The notes: a model not told the origin generated them from the letters alone. Shown: positions 1 through 8,950, counted from the stretch's first letter. The stretch: 64,000 nucleotides of DNA from Oleiagrimonas sp963747595 (GCA_963747595.1 CAVVFO010000002.1:806001-870000), one strand, 5' to 3'. Translations and numbers: made by a program.

Positions 1-121
1 GACCATCGACGATGGCGAAGGCACCCACGCACTGATGGACATGCTGCTGGCGCGCAAGCGAGCCTCCGACCGCAAGGCATGGCTGGAGAACAAGGGCGAC
101 CTGGCCACGCTGGAAGTGTGA
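1..121 (+). CDS. parE: DNA topoisomerase IV subunit B, C-terminal end (partial)
   Basis: Only the last 39 codons are present; the reading frame enters from the left edge at base 2 and stops with TGA at 119-121. The tail reads MDMLLARKRASDRKAWLEN and ends LATLEV, the pattern of ParE C-termini (AKKRxxDRKxWLExKG). This distinguishes it from GyrB, whose tail differs. ParE is the ATPase subunit of topoisomerase IV, which decatenates daughter chromosomes. The start, ATPase and Toprim domains lie outside the window, so nothing can be said about them. Confidence 0.85.
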   Translation, partial: TIDDGEGTHALMDMLLARKRASDRKAWLENKGDLATLEV

Positions 122-271
122 TCCGGGCGTCGAGCCGCAGTGCGGCCTTTCGTGCCTGCCCGCGGCATGCGGTCACCGGCAGCCTGCTCGCCTCCCGCCG
201 CCCCTGCACGCCTCCATTCCGGTTGACCCGGATCAACGCATGGCCGATCGGAGGACGGCATACTGCCGGCC

Positions 272-1345
272 ATGCCCTACCGTGACTGGACCCGCCGCGC
301 CGTCGACACCCTCCGTGCCGAGGCGCACCGCTCGGCCGACACCCACCTGCTGCGCGTGGACCTGCCGGCCTTCACCGGTATCCCGCTGTACCTGAAGGAC
401 GAATCCGGCCATCCCACAGGCAGCCTCAAGCACCGCCTCGCCCGATCGCTGTTCCTGCACGCGGCATGCAACGGCTGGATTGTCGAAGGTACGCCGGTGA
501 TCGAGGCCTCCAGCGGCAGCACCGCGATTTCCGAGGCCTACTTCGCGCGCATGCTGGGCCTGCCTTTCGTCGCCGTGATGCCACGCACCACCTCGGCCGG
601 CAAGATCGCGCAGATCGAGAGCTTCGGCGGCCGCTGCCACCTGATCGACGGTACCGATGTGTACGGCGCCGCACAGCAGCTGGCGACAGAGATGGGCGGT
701 CACTACATGGACCAGTTCACCCACGCTGAGCGCGCCACCGACTGGCGCGGCAACAACAACATCGCCGAGTCGATCTTTCGCCAGATGCGGCTCGAGGCCA
801 TGCCCGATCCACGCTGGATCGTGGTCTCGGCCGGTACCGGCGGCACCTCGGCGACCCTCGGCCGTTACATCCGCTACGCCGACAACCGGCGCTCGCCCAC
901 GCACCTGGCGGTGGTCGACCCGGAGTTCTCGGTGTTCCATCGCTATTTCAACAGCGGCGATGCCAGCGTGACGCTGCAGCGCGGCTCGCGCATCGAGGGC
1001 ATCGGGCGCCCGCGCGTGGAGCCCTCGTTCCTGCCCGGCGTGATCGACCGCATGATCGACGTGCCCGACGCCGCATCCATCGCCGCACTGCGCGTGCTCG
1101 AACGTCTTCTCGGCCGTCGTGTGGGCGGCTCCACCGGCACCAATATGGTCGGCGCCCTGCAATTGATGTGCGAACTGCGCGCCACCGGCGAACGCGGTGC
1201 GGTGGTCACCCTGATCTGCGATGGTGGCGAGCGCTACGCCGACACCTGCTACAGCGAGGCATGGATCGCGAACCAGGGCCTGGACGTGGCTCCCCAGGAA
1301 CAGCGCCTGCAGGCCATCGTGGACGAGGGGCGCTGGCTGGACTGA
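272..1345 (+). CDS. cds1: PLP-dependent L-cysteine desulfhydrase, Cds1-like
   Basis: This 357-residue protein belongs to the fold-type II PLP enzymes (cysteine synthase superfamily). The N-terminal block RSADTHLLR, then YLKDESxHPTGSLKHRLARSL, is almost the same as I recall for mycobacterial Cds1, which degrades L-cysteine to H2S, pyruvate and ammonia. The lysine in GSLKHR is the expected Schiff-base residue. The phosphate-binding loops EASSGSTA and AGTGGTSATLGRY follow, as does the conserved QFTHAERATDWRGNNNIAES block. The start at 272 begins directly with the conserved helix. The gene lies between parE and haaO without obvious operon partners. A cysteine synthase role cannot be excluded, but the Cds1-specific blocks favour desulfhydrase. 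Confidence 0.82.
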   Translation: MPYRDWTRRAVDTLRAEAHRSADTHLLRVDLPAFTGIPLYLKDESGHPTGSLKHRLARSLFLHAACNGWIVEGTPVIEASSGSTAISEAYFARMLGLPFVAVMPRTTSAGKIAQIESFGGRCHLIDGTDVYGAAQQLATEMGGHYMDQFTHAERATDWRGNNNIAESIFRQMRLEAMPDPRWIVVSAGTGGTSATLGRYIRYADNRRSPTHLAVVDPEFSVFHRYFNSGDASVTLQRGSRIEGIGRPRVEPSFLPGVIDRMIDVPDAASIAALRVLERLLGRRVGGSTGTNMVGALQLMCELRATGERGAVVTLICDGGERYADTCYSEAWIANQGLDVAPQEQRLQAIVDEGRWLD

Positions 1346-1649
1346 GACATCCGGACAGTGATGCCGGCTGCTGGCGGGTGCCTACACATCCCCTGTTGCC
1401 GGATCATCTGACCCGGCGAGCCGCCGGCGCGTGCGGCCCACAGGCGACGCAGCTGCCATGCGGAGCCCAGCCCCGCGGCCTGTGCGGCGCATTCTTGGCG
1501 CGCTGAGTATCAGGCACGCTTGCGGACCCGATGCGGACAGATCGGGCCAGCGAAGTCCGACCATGCTGCCGCTCCGGCCGCTCCACCGTGCCCTCTTTGC
1601 CGGCGCCGTGCATGGCGCTATGGTGCAACGGCCATTCACGGAGCCCGCC
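1346..1649. other. Intergenic stretch before haaO, no gene seen
   Basis: About 300 bases between the cds1-like stop and the haaO start. The haaO frame stays open upstream, but the extension is Arg/Pro-rich and does not resemble 3-hydroxyanthranilate dioxygenases. I see no tRNA, repeat or convincing terminator. Confidence 0.5.
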
Positions 1650-2180
1650 ATGTCCCTCGCCGCCCCCATCGACTTCAAGGCCTGGATCGACGCACACCGG
1701 CACCTGCTCAAGCCACCGGTGGGCAACAAGTGCATCGTCGACGGCGACTTCATCATCATGGTGGTGGGCGGCCCCAATGCGCGCAGCGACTACCACCACG
1801 ACGAGGGTCCGGAGTTCTTCTACCAGATCGAGGGCGAGATGGTGCTGAAGGTGCAGGACGAGGGCGAGCAGCGCGACATCCCCATCCGCGCCGGCGAGAT
1901 CTTCTACCTGCCGCCCAAGGTGCCGCATTCGCCGCAGCGCATGGCCGGCTCGGTGGGCCTGGTGGTGGAACGCCGCCGCCTGCCGCACGAGAAGGACGGC
2001 CTGCTGTGGTTCTGCGAAAAGTGCAACCACAAGCTGTACGAGGAGTACTTCGCACTGCACAGCATCGAGAAAGATTTCCCGCCGGTATTCGAGCGCTTCT
2101 ACGGCTCGTCCGACGCCCGCACCTGCGATGCCTGCGGTCACGTCAATCCGGCACCAGAGCGCTACGACAAGGAATCGTAG
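1650..2180 (+). CDS. haaO: 3-hydroxyanthranilate 3,4-dioxygenase
   Basis: This 176-residue cupin opens the ring of 3-hydroxyanthranilate to 2-amino-3-carboxymuconate semialdehyde (ACMS), a late step of the kynurenine pathway. The catalytic iron ligands are visible as H49 and E55 in DYHHDEGPEFFYQ and H93 in VPHSPQR. The bacterial rubredoxin-like second iron site is complete: CxxC at C122/C125 and CxxC at C159/C162. The ATG at 1650 was chosen because MSLAAPIDFKAWI aligns with known N-termini; upstream sequence in the same frame looks noncoding. The next enzymes, ACMSD and kynureninase, are encoded about 16 kb away at 18753-21600. A REP-type palindrome begins right at the stop codon. Confidence 0.92.
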   Translation: MSLAAPIDFKAWIDAHRHLLKPPVGNKCIVDGDFIIMVVGGPNARSDYHHDEGPEFFYQIEGEMVLKVQDEGEQRDIPIRAGEIFYLPPKVPHSPQRMAGSVGLVVERRRLPHEKDGLLWFCEKCNHKLYEEYFALHSIEKDFPPVFERFYGSSDARTCDACGHVNPAPERYDKES

Positions 2181-2336
2181 GGCGGATCGACTCCGCACGG
2201 GAGTTTCTGACCGAAGCAAAATCCCCGCCGGACTTCGGCCAGGAGCGACGCGCGAGATCCGCCAACTTGCCTTAAAAGCCGGCCTCCCCCCGCACGCAGG
2301 CGGCTCCGTCGCTCGCGCTCCTTGAGCCTCCCTACG
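2177..2336. repeat. REP/BIME-like palindromic repeat, copy A
   Basis: It opens with GTAGGGCGGATC at the haaO stop codon and closes with GCTCCTTGAGCCTCCCTAC. The middle is longer and more degenerate than in the other copies. It is the same GTAG-headed family described at 8795-8905, and lies between haaO and the transporter pseudogene. Confidence 0.65.
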
Positions 2337-2415
2337 GCCGGCGAGGCACACACAGGTTGACCGCAGCACGCGGCGTGTTTGATGCTGCCGCGACTATCTG
2401 GGCTGGGGAGAATGC

Positions 2416-3924
2416 ATGACCGACACCACCAACAACGCCGATGCTACGTGGTTGGGCCACCCGCGCGGGCTGGTGACACTGTTCATCACCGAGGTCTGGG
2501 AACGCTTCAGTTTCTACGGCATGCGCGCGCTGCTGGTGCTGTTCATGGTCGCGGCCGTCAGCACCGGCGGGCTCGGATTCGACGACAAGGTGGCCGTGGC
2601 CATCTACGGCCTGTACAACGCCGGCGTCTACCTGACCTCGCTGCCCGGGGGCTGGATCGCCGATCGCCTGCTCGGACAGCAACGGGCCGTATGGTACGGC
2701 GGCATCATCATTGCCGCCGGGCATTTCACCCTGGCCATCCCCAGCCACGGCACGTTTTTCCTGGGCTTGACGCTGATCGTGCTGGGTACCGGACTGCTCA
2801 AGCCCAATACCAGCGCCCTGGTCGGCGACCTGTACCCGGATGGTGGTGCGCGCAGGGATGCCGGGTATTCGATCTATTACATGGGCATCAACCTCGGCGC
2901 ATTCTTCGGGCCCCTCATCTGAGGCCTGCTGGGGCAGAAGGTGAACTGGCATTACGGCTTTGCCGCGGCCGGCGTGGGCATGGTCTTCGGCTTGATCGTG
3001 TATCGCCTGACCCTGGGCTTCCTGGGTCCGGCCGGCGCGCACCCGCAACCCGCCCACAAGGAACCCGCCAGGCAGAAGACTTTCCTGCAGCGGTCCTGGA
3101 CCGGGCTGTGGATCGGTGTGGCGGTCATCGCAGTCGTGTTCGCGCTGGGCGCGTTCGGCATCGTGCATTATCCGCCGGTGCTGCTCTCGGTATGGGTGGG
3201 CGCCGCCATTCTGGCGCTGGGGCTGGGATTCATGCTGTGGCTGTTCATTGCCGGTCGCCTGACATGGGTGGAGAAAAAACGCATGATCGCGCTGACCATC
3301 CTGTTCCTGGTACAAGCGCTGTTCTGGGCCGGGTACGAGCAGGCCGGCTCCAACTTCAACCTGTTCGCCGAACGCTATACCCAGCTAAGCGTGTTCGGCT
3401 GGGGCTTCCCGGCCTCCTGGTTCCAGAGCCTGAACCCGCTGTTCATCATCGTTCTGGCGCCGTTCTTCGCCTGGTTGTGGGTGTGGCTGGGCAAGCGCAA
3501 CCTGGATCCGAACACGCCCTTCAAGTTCGCGCTGGGCATGCTGTTCATCGGTATCGGCTTTCTGGTGATGGTGGGCGCCGCCTGGATCGTGGTCAGCGGT
3601 CACAAGGTGCTGCCGACCTGGCTGGCGCTGACCTACCTGCTGCACACCACCGGCGAATTGTGTCTGAGTCCGGTGGGCATGTCGGCGACCAGCAAGCTGT
3701 CGCCGCGTCGTTTCGGCAGTCGCCTGATGGGCACATGGTTCCTCTTCACGGCTCTCGGCGAGCTGCTGGCCGGGCTCATCGCAGCCAGCTTCAGCGCCAG
3801 GGATGTGGGCGACATGCCGCACATCTACGCCACCGTGGCCATTGTTTCCATCGCCGTTGCCGTGGTCCTGGCTGCCTTCGCCATTCCCATTCAGCGACAC
3901 CTCATCGGGCGCGAGATCCACTGA
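2416..3924 (+). pseudogene. POT-family peptide/H+ symporter interrupted by in-frame TGA
   Basis: Read through one stop codon, this is a 502-residue proton-dependent oligopeptide transporter (POT/PTR2, major facilitator fold). The N-terminal part carries the POT hallmark EVWERFSFYGMRALL and GGWIADRLLGQQRAV, then YSIYYMGINLGAFFGPLI. The frame then meets TGA at 2920-2922 (codon 169) and continues unchanged with GLLGQKVNWHYGF and all remaining membrane segments to 3924. POT proteins commonly have Cys at this position, so a Cys-codon (TGC/TGT) to TGA change is the simplest reading. No indel is needed. A GTG at 2941 could restart translation, but has no good ribosome binding site and would give a half transporter. 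The product is therefore probably non-functional unless the stop is a sequencing error or is suppressed. Confidence 0.8.
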
Positions 3925-4148
3925 GGCGCGGCACCCCTGCATGGAACCTCGGGCCGGTCGCCCTGTCTGAGACATGGATGCGGTGTATCGGGTACACCGT
4001 GTTTCGGATTGCGCGGCATTCCAGCCGTGATTCACGCGATGGCGCGCAGGCCGTCGCCAGTATTGTTATGCTGAGTGGCCGTGTCCATCGATCCATCGTC
4101 CGGGATGGGCAACTCGCAACCACCACATTATTTTCCAGAAGGTGCTCC

Positions 4149-4754
4149 ATGTACTCAAACCGTATTGCGCTGCTGGCCGTTGTCGCCGCCGCCTCCCTTT
4201 TTTCAGCCATTCCCGCGGCGCACGCCGCCAAACACCAGCTCGGCGGCAAGGTCGTGCCCGGTGTCTGCATGCTTTCGCGCGAGGCGGTGATCGCCAATTC
4301 CAAGGTCGGCAAGGCAGCGGACAGCCGCCTGAAGCAGCTGGCAGAGCAGTCACGTTCGCAGCTCGACAGCGAACGCAAGCCGCTGCAGCATGAAATCCAG
4401 CAGTTCCAGTCCAAGGCGAAATCCATGTCCGAGTCCGAGCGCAAGAGCAAGGGCCAGGCCCTGCAACAGCGCCTGCAGGCATTCCGCGCCAGGGCGCAGA
4501 GCCTCAACCAGCGCATCCAGCTGACCCGTTCGTCGGTCATGCAGCGCATCGGCAAGGAACTGCAGCCGCTGGTAGGCAACGTATACCGCCGCAATCACTG
4601 CGGACTGCTCCTGGACCGCGACTCGGTGCTCGGCGGCAACATGAGCAACGACCTGACCAGCGACGTGGTGGATGCGCTGAACAAGAAAATGACCACCATC
4701 CATTTCAACCTGCACAAGCTGCCCAAGTCCAACAATCAGAACAAGGGCCACTGA
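4149..4754 (+). CDS. OmpH/Skp-family periplasmic protein
   Basis: A 201-residue secreted protein. Residues 1-26 form a signal peptide with an Ala-rich core ending AHAA. Next comes a short segment with GVCMLSREAVIANSKVGKAADSRL, the start typical of OmpH/Skp proteins (xDxxxxxxxSxxGKxA). A long charged coiled-coil of about 90 residues rich in Gln, Ser, Lys and Arg follows, then a small C-terminal domain with NHCGLLLDRDSVL. Skp-type proteins are periplasmic chaperones for outer-membrane proteins. The canonical skp gene sits in the bamA-lpxD cluster, which is not here, so this is probably a paralogue of unknown client range. The ATG at 4149 is the one that gives the signal peptide. A strong terminator follows 14 bases after the stop. 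Confidence 0.72.
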   Translation: MYSNRIALLAVVAAASLFSAIPAAHAAKHQLGGKVVPGVCMLSREAVIANSKVGKAADSRLKQLAEQSRSQLDSERKPLQHEIQQFQSKAKSMSESERKSKGQALQQRLQAFRARAQSLNQRIQLTRSSVMQRIGKELQPLVGNVYRRNHCGLLLDRDSVLGGNMSNDLTSDVVDALNKKMTTIHFNLHKLPKSNNQNKGH

Positions 4755-4768
4755 TCCGAACGCTGCAG

Positions 4769-4807
4769 GGGCGGGGGGCGATGCATCGCCCCCCGCCCTT
4801 TTTTTTT
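4769..4807 (+). terminator. Rho-independent terminator of the OmpH-like gene
   Basis: A perfect 30-base palindrome at 4769-4798 (arms GGGCGGGGGGCGAT and its complement) is followed by nine T residues at 4799-4807. It directly follows the 4754 stop codon. Confidence 0.93.
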
Positions 4808-5112
4808 ACAGACCAATCCGCTTCCACATCGGAACACACCTTCCACGGACGCACCCAGCATGCACGGGGTCGACAGAGGCGCCATTCCTATCCCTCGACG
4901 CCAGGAAGTTGATGTCTGGAGATTTGAACGTCTCGTGCGGAAGACGCCGATTGCATACGTTGCGCTGATACCCGGGGACGCGAGTGCCATCGGTCCGGGC
5001 GGGACCTCAGCAGTTTGTTCCGGTTTCACGGAACCCGGCTGGCTGAATTCCATCGGGACGCCGAGACGGCACCCGGGCCGGGCCACGCCGATCGCGCTGA
5101 AGGAGATTCGAT
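4808..5112 (+). other. Upstream region of the META-domain lipoprotein gene
   Basis: About 300 bases without a supported gene. A reading frame from 4860 runs through it but has no family-like sequence and overlaps the META gene out of frame. The ribosome binding site AAGGAG at 5099-5104 marks the next start. Confidence 0.5.
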
Positions 5113-5622
5113 GTGAAACATGCAGCACTGGTGCCTGTGCTCATTCTCACTGCATGCACGGCAGCCACGCCCTCGCCATCACCACGATCACCTGCTCCTG
5201 CCGTGACGGCGGCCTCCGGCGCAGTATCGACCCCGTCCTCCCGGCTCAGCCGCTACCACTGGCAGATCAAGACGGCCACCGGCACGAATGGACAGCCCAT
5301 CGATGCACTGCTTGCGCGCCCCAAAGGCCCGCTGCAGCTGGATTTCTCCCACGGCCGAATCTCGATCAAACATGTCTGCAATGCCATGAGCGGGTCATAT
5401 CGGATCGCCCACGGGGAACTGCATGTGGCCTCAATGCTGCACACCATGATGGCCTGCTCCAATCATTCCCTGAACCAGCTGGAAGGAGCCATCACCCGGC
5501 GCCTGCGCGTCCCCGCACACCTGCAGATCAACACCGGCGGCGGCATGCCGCGCCTGATCCTGGTGACCGCCGATGGCGACACGCTCACCTTTGCCGGACG
5601 GCCCAAAAGCGCCACGCGCTGA
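5113..5622 (+). CDS. META-domain (HslJ-like) lipoprotein
   Basis: A 169-residue protein with a type II signal: LVPVLILTAC gives a lipobox (LTAC), predicting a lipid-anchored envelope protein. A Ser/Pro/Ala-rich linker (about residues 18-42) leads to a META domain starting YHWQIKTATG. It carries the typical MACSNHSLNQLEGAITRRL block, as in HslJ and other heat-inducible or motility-linked META proteins, which fits a structural or stress role, but the exact function is unknown. Translation most likely starts at GTG 5113, eight bases after AAGGAG. The overlapping ATG at 5111 runs into TGA at once (ATGTGA), so it cannot be the start. Confidence 0.75.
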   Translation: MKHAALVPVLILTACTAATPSPSPRSPAPAVTAASGAVSTPSSRLSRYHWQIKTATGTNGQPIDALLARPKGPLQLDFSHGRISIKHVCNAMSGSYRIAHGELHVASMLHTMMACSNHSLNQLEGAITRRLRVPAHLQINTGGGMPRLILVTADGDTLTFAGRPKSATR

Positions 5623-6236
5623 AGCAGCATCCCCGCAGCTGCGACACCGCACCTGCGACATGCGACAACGGCCTGGCGAAAAACATTCCGCCGGCCCTTG
5701 TAAAGACCTCCGGCCATCTCCACCTCGGATATTGCGACCGCTGAACCTGGCGATGCACCACTGCTTCGGAGGGCAACAGCAGCTGAACAACGAGTCCGAC
5801 CCATGAACTTTTCCACGGGGTCGCACTCAAACAGATCGTATCGCCGCGACGGCGACGCGCGATGGCCGCATCCACTGGGCCATCTAGAGGCCGGCATACC
5901 TCTCCCCCAAGACCGCCGGCCTGACACCGCCCCGACAGTGCCTCCCCTCACTGTCGGGGTTTTTTTATGCCTGATTTTCGGCCCTGCCCCACCTGCCCCA
6001 CCGCAGCATTACTTCGCGCGCAGGTAGAGATTGGCCGCGGGCCGCGGTCATGCCGTGCCGTTGATCGAGACATGGACGCGACACATGCCGCCATCCAGGC
6101 GCACCCGCCCAACATCACGCTTATGCCGCCAACACTGCCTGTTGACGCGGCGCCCGGTATAACAGCGCTTCTCAGGCAGCGCCGCGGCCCTTAACGGCAC
6201 ATCCCTGCCACCCACGCCATCCGAAGGAGAGCATTC
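5623..6236 (+). other. 614-base region without a protein gene; holds paired hairpins and a terminator
   Basis: No reading frame here looks like a protein. Near its end sits a 7-bp GGCCGGC/GCCGGCC hairpin (5889-5895 with 5915-5921) followed closely by a strong terminator (5930-5967), more than 300 bases after the META gene. This could be the 3' end of a small RNA or of a long untranslated tail. The remaining 270 bases lead to the SDR gene, whose start has a GAAGGAGA ribosome binding site. Confidence 0.45.
5930..5967 (+). terminator. Rho-independent terminator without an adjacent gene
   Basis: Arms CCCCGACAGTG (5930-5940) and CACTGTCGGGG (5949-5959) pair perfectly around an 8-base loop and are followed by eight T residues. 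The nearest upstream gene on this strand ends at 5622. Confidence 0.9.
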
Positions 6237-6875
6237 ATGCGCGTACTCATTGCCGGCGCCCATGGCCAGATCGGCCAGCGCCTCATCAAGCAGATGTCCC
6301 AGGGTCCGCATCAAAGCAGGGCCATGATCCGTGATCCCGACCAGGCCGAGACCCTGCGTGATCTGGGCGCCGATGAAACCGTGGTTGCAGACCTGGAGGG
6401 GGACTGCCGCGATGCCGTGAAGGGCTGCGATGCGGTGATCTTCGCCGCCGGCTCTGGTGGCCACACCGGACCGGAGAAAACCGAAGCCGTGGACCGTGAC
6501 GGCGCCATCGGCCTAGTCGATGCCACGCGCGAAGCGGGGGTGCAACGGTTTGTCATGATCTCGTCGATGGGCGCCGACTCGCCGGAAAGCGGGGAAGAAA
6601 ACATGCAGCCCTATCTGCGCGCCAAACAGGCCGCGGACAATCACCTGCGCAAGAGCGGCCTGCTCTACACCATAGTGCGTCCCGGCAGCCTGACGGATGC
6701 GCCGGGCAATGAACGCGTCGATGCAGCCGAGGACCTGGGACGTTTCGGCGAAGTTCCGCGCGACGACGTCGCCGCCGTTTTGCTCGCCGTGCTGGATGCT
6801 CCCAACACACACGGCAAGCATTTCGAGCTGCTCGCCGGCGAGACGCCCATCAGCGAGGCCGTCGCCAATCTGTGA
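6237..6875 (+). CDS. NAD(P)-binding atypical SDR-family protein
   Basis: A 212-residue Rossmann-fold protein of the atypical SDR group (NAD(P)H-binding; like B. subtilis YhfK or plant NAD(P)-binding family members). The dinucleotide-binding motif GAHGQIGQRL (GxxGxxG) starts at residue 7. R in MIRDPDQ suggests NADP preference. FAAGSGGHTG, then VMISSMGADSPE and YLRAKQAADNHLRKSGLLYTIVRPG follow the family layout, with YxxxK-like YLRAK. Substrates of this group are generally unknown. The start at ATG 6237 has a strong GAAGGAGA site. It appears to be a single-gene unit ahead of poxB. Confidence 0.8.
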   Translation: MRVLIAGAHGQIGQRLIKQMSQGPHQSRAMIRDPDQAETLRDLGADETVVADLEGDCRDAVKGCDAVIFAAGSGGHTGPEKTEAVDRDGAIGLVDATREAGVQRFVMISSMGADSPESGEENMQPYLRAKQAADNHLRKSGLLYTIVRPGSLTDAPGNERVDAAEDLGRFGEVPRDDVAAVLLAVLDAPNTHGKHFELLAGETPISEAVANL

Positions 6876-7041
6876 TGCTCCGATCCTCCGGCGAGTTGTC
6901 GGGGATCATTCATCCTGCGAGGGCGTCAACACTTCATGTTGACGGTGGATACGTTATTGCTGGGTATTGAGCCATCGGCAACACGATTGGATTGTGTCGT
7001 GCCCGTCGGCGGCGCCGCCATGTTACGAGGAGACAGCGAAA

Positions 7042-8763
7042 ATGAGCACCAAGACCGTATCGCAAGTCATGATTGAAACCTTGGAAGCCGCGGGCGCCAA
7101 ACGCTGCTACGGCATCCCCGGCGATACGGCCAACCACGTGTCCGATGCCATCTTCCACAGTGGCATCGAGTGGGTGCACGTGCGTCACGAGGAAGTGGGG
7201 GCCTTCGCCGCGGGCGCCGAATCGTTCATCACCGGCGAGCTGAGCGTGTGCGCCGGATCCGCCGGGCCGGGCGTGCTGCATTTCATCAACGGCATCTACG
7301 AAAGTCACCGCAACGGCGCACCGGTGGTGCTGATCGCCACGCAGCTCGACCGCTCGGAAATCGGCTTCAACTTTCCGCAGTTCGTGGACCAGCAGAAGAT
7401 CTACGAAACCTGCTCGGTATTTTGCCAGCACATCAGCTCCCCGGATCAGGCGAGCCGCGTGACGGCCATCGCAGCGCAGACGGCCATCGCCGAGCGCGGC
7501 GTGGCGGTGATCATCCTCAATGGCGACATGGCCATGCAGGAAGTGAAAGAGGCACGCCCGTACCGTGCGCACCGACCGCGGCCGGTGATGCGCCCCGCCG
7601 ATGACGAGATGGATCAGATCGCGCGCATGCTCAACGATGCCGGCAAGATCACCATCTACGGCGGCATCGGCTGCCAGGGCGCCCACGATCAGGTGGTGGA
7701 ACTGGCGCGCAAGCTCAACGCACCGGTGGCACACACTTCGCGCGCCAAGGACTTTCTCGAATACGACAACCCGCACAACGTGGGCATGACCGGCATCCTG
7801 GGCGTGAAATCCGGCATGAAGGCTGTGTCCGAATGCGATTGCCTGCTGCTGCTGGGCACCGATTTCGCCTACACGCAGTTCTACCCGGACAAGGCAAAGA
7901 TCATCCAGGTGGACATCAAGGCCGGGCATATCGGCCGCCGTCATCCGGTGGATATCGGCGTGCTGGGCAATGTGCGCGATACCGTCGAAGCATTGCTGCC
8001 GCTGGTGGAGGAGCGCTCCGACAGCACATTTCTGGACGCCTGCCTGAAGAAAGACGAGAAAACCGAGGAGACACTGGAGAAGCGCGAGGACGACACCACC
8101 GACGACAACCTCATCCATCCGCAGCACGCCACCCTGCTGCTGGACAAGCTGGCCGACGACGATGCCATTTTCACCGCCGATGGCGGCTCGCCGATGGTCT
8201 GGGCACTGCGCCATCTGCGCGTCAACGGCAAGCGGCGCACGCTGATCAGCCTCAGTCACGGCACTATGGCCAACGCCTATCCGCAGGCCATCGGCATCAA
8301 GAAGGCGCTGCCCGACCGGCAGGTCATTGCCATGTGTGGCGATGGCGGCTTGGCCATGCTTCTGGGCGACCTGCTAACGCTGGTGCAGGACAACATTCCC
8401 ATCAAGCTCATGGTGTTCAACAACAGCGCCTTGGCCTTCGTGGAAATCGAACAGAAGGTCGCCGGGCTGCTGGACAACTACACGGACCTGAAGAATCCGG
8501 ATTTTGCCAAGGTGGCGCAGGCCATCGGCATCCATGGCGAGCGCGTGGAGAAAAACTCCGACCTGGAGAGCGGCATCCGCAATCTGCTGGCGCACGACGG
8601 TCCGGCGCTGCTGGACATCAAGGTCAATCGCGAGGAACTGGTCTGGCCACCGGACATCGAGGCCGGACAGGTCATGGGCACGGCCGCCTACATGACCAAG
8701 GCCGTGCTGGGCGGTCGCGTGGGTGATGTCTTCAGCACCTTCAAGAACAATTTCCTCAAATAA
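7042..8763 (+). CDS. poxB: Pyruvate oxidase / pyruvate dehydrogenase (quinone), thiamine-dependent
   Basis: A 573-residue ThDP enzyme matching PoxB in length (E. coli 572). N-terminal domain: YGIPGDTANHVSDA, then the cofactor glutamate in VRHEEVGAFAAGAES and CAGSAGPGVLHFINGIYESHRNGAPVV. The C-terminal ThDP motif begins at CGDGGLAMLLGDL with the metal-binding MVFNNSALAFVEIEQK. It converts pyruvate to acetate and CO2, passing electrons through FAD to membrane quinone. The middle domain YGGIGCQGAHDQVVELARKL fits FAD binding. ATG 7042 is preferred: the conserved STKTVSQVMIETLEAAG starts there, while the longer frame upstream adds unlike sequence. A REP pair lies just after the stop. Confidence 0.88.
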   Translation: MSTKTVSQVMIETLEAAGAKRCYGIPGDTANHVSDAIFHSGIEWVHVRHEEVGAFAAGAESFITGELSVCAGSAGPGVLHFINGIYESHRNGAPVVLIATQLDRSEIGFNFPQFVDQQKIYETCSVFCQHISSPDQASRVTAIAAQTAIAERGVAVIILNGDMAMQEVKEARPYRAHRPRPVMRPADDEMDQIARMLNDAGKITIYGGIGCQGAHDQVVELARKLNAPVAHTSRAKDFLEYDNPHNVGMTGILGVKSGMKAVSECDCLLLLGTDFAYTQFYPDKAKIIQVDIKAGHIGRRHPVDIGVLGNVRDTVEALLPLVEERSDSTFLDACLKKDEKTEETLEKREDDTTDDNLIHPQHATLLLDKLADDDAIFTADGGSPMVWALRHLRVNGKRRTLISLSHGTMANAYPQAIGIKKALPDRQVIAMCGDGGLAMLLGDLLTLVQDNIPIKLMVFNNSALAFVEIEQKVAGLLDNYTDLKNPDFAKVAQAIGIHGERVEKNSDLESGIRNLLAHDGPALLDIKVNREELVWPPDIEAGQVMGTAAYMTKAVLGGRVGDVFSTFKNNFLK

Positions 8764-8794
8764 CAGCGCGTACACCGCGCAGGACGGCTCAGCT

Positions 8795-8905
8795 GCGTAG
8801 GGCGGCTCAAGGAACGAAGGGACGGAGCCGCCTGCTTGCGGGAAGTCAGGGTGGTTACTTGCAAGCAGGCGGCTCCGTCGCGTTGCTCCTTGAGCCGCCC
8901 TACGC
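8795..8905. repeat. REP pair (BIME), copy B, best-preserved example
   Basis: Two GTAG-headed REP units face each other. The outer arms GCGTAGGGCGGCTCAAGGA and its exact complement enclose inner arms GACGGAGCCGCCTGCTTGC and its exact complement. Each unit can fold as GTAG plus a GGCGGCTC/GAGCCGCC hairpin. It lies between poxB and lexA2. Related copies lie at 2177, 10400, 16372, 22883, 49759, 55779 and 59832. Confidence 0.9.
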
Positions 8906-8930
8906 ACGGCGCTTGCGTGCATGGCGATAA

Positions 8931-8950
8931 ATGCGTACATTTGTACGCAT
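8931..8950 (+). promoter_or_regulatory. LexA2-type operator overlapping the lexA2 start
   Basis: ATGCGTACATTTGTACGCAT is a perfect palindrome of two 9-base arms around TT. Its core GTACATTTGTAC matches the TGTACAAATGTACA-type box I recall for Xanthomonas LexA2. It ends on the first two bases of the preferred lexA2 start codon. TACATT at 8937-8942 could serve as a -10 box with TTGCGT at 8913-8918 as a weak -35 (18-base spacing). Repressor bound here would block RNA polymerase. Confidence 0.8.

Noticed and set aside
2900..2960. Selenocysteine insertion at the TGA of the POT transporter
   Set aside because: The only nearby hairpin (CTGC TGGG GCAG) begins five bases after the TGA and lacks the spacing and loop of bacterial SECIS elements; POT transporters are not known selenoproteins.
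5111..5116. ATG at 5111 as the start of the META lipoprotein
   Set aside because: It is followed at once by TGA in its frame; GTG 5113 has the right frame and spacing.
4860..5744. 294-codon plus-strand frame overlapping the META gene
   Set aside because: Its sequence is low-complexity and unlike any family; the META lipoprotein in another frame explains the region.
6934..8259. 441-codon minus-strand frame opposite poxB
   Set aside because: It is a shadow of poxB with His/Gln/Val-rich composition and no recognisable motif.
8795..8905. CRISPR-like repeat array
   Set aside because: The repeats are dispersed, palindromic and not regularly spaced with unique spacers; they fit REP/BIME elements.
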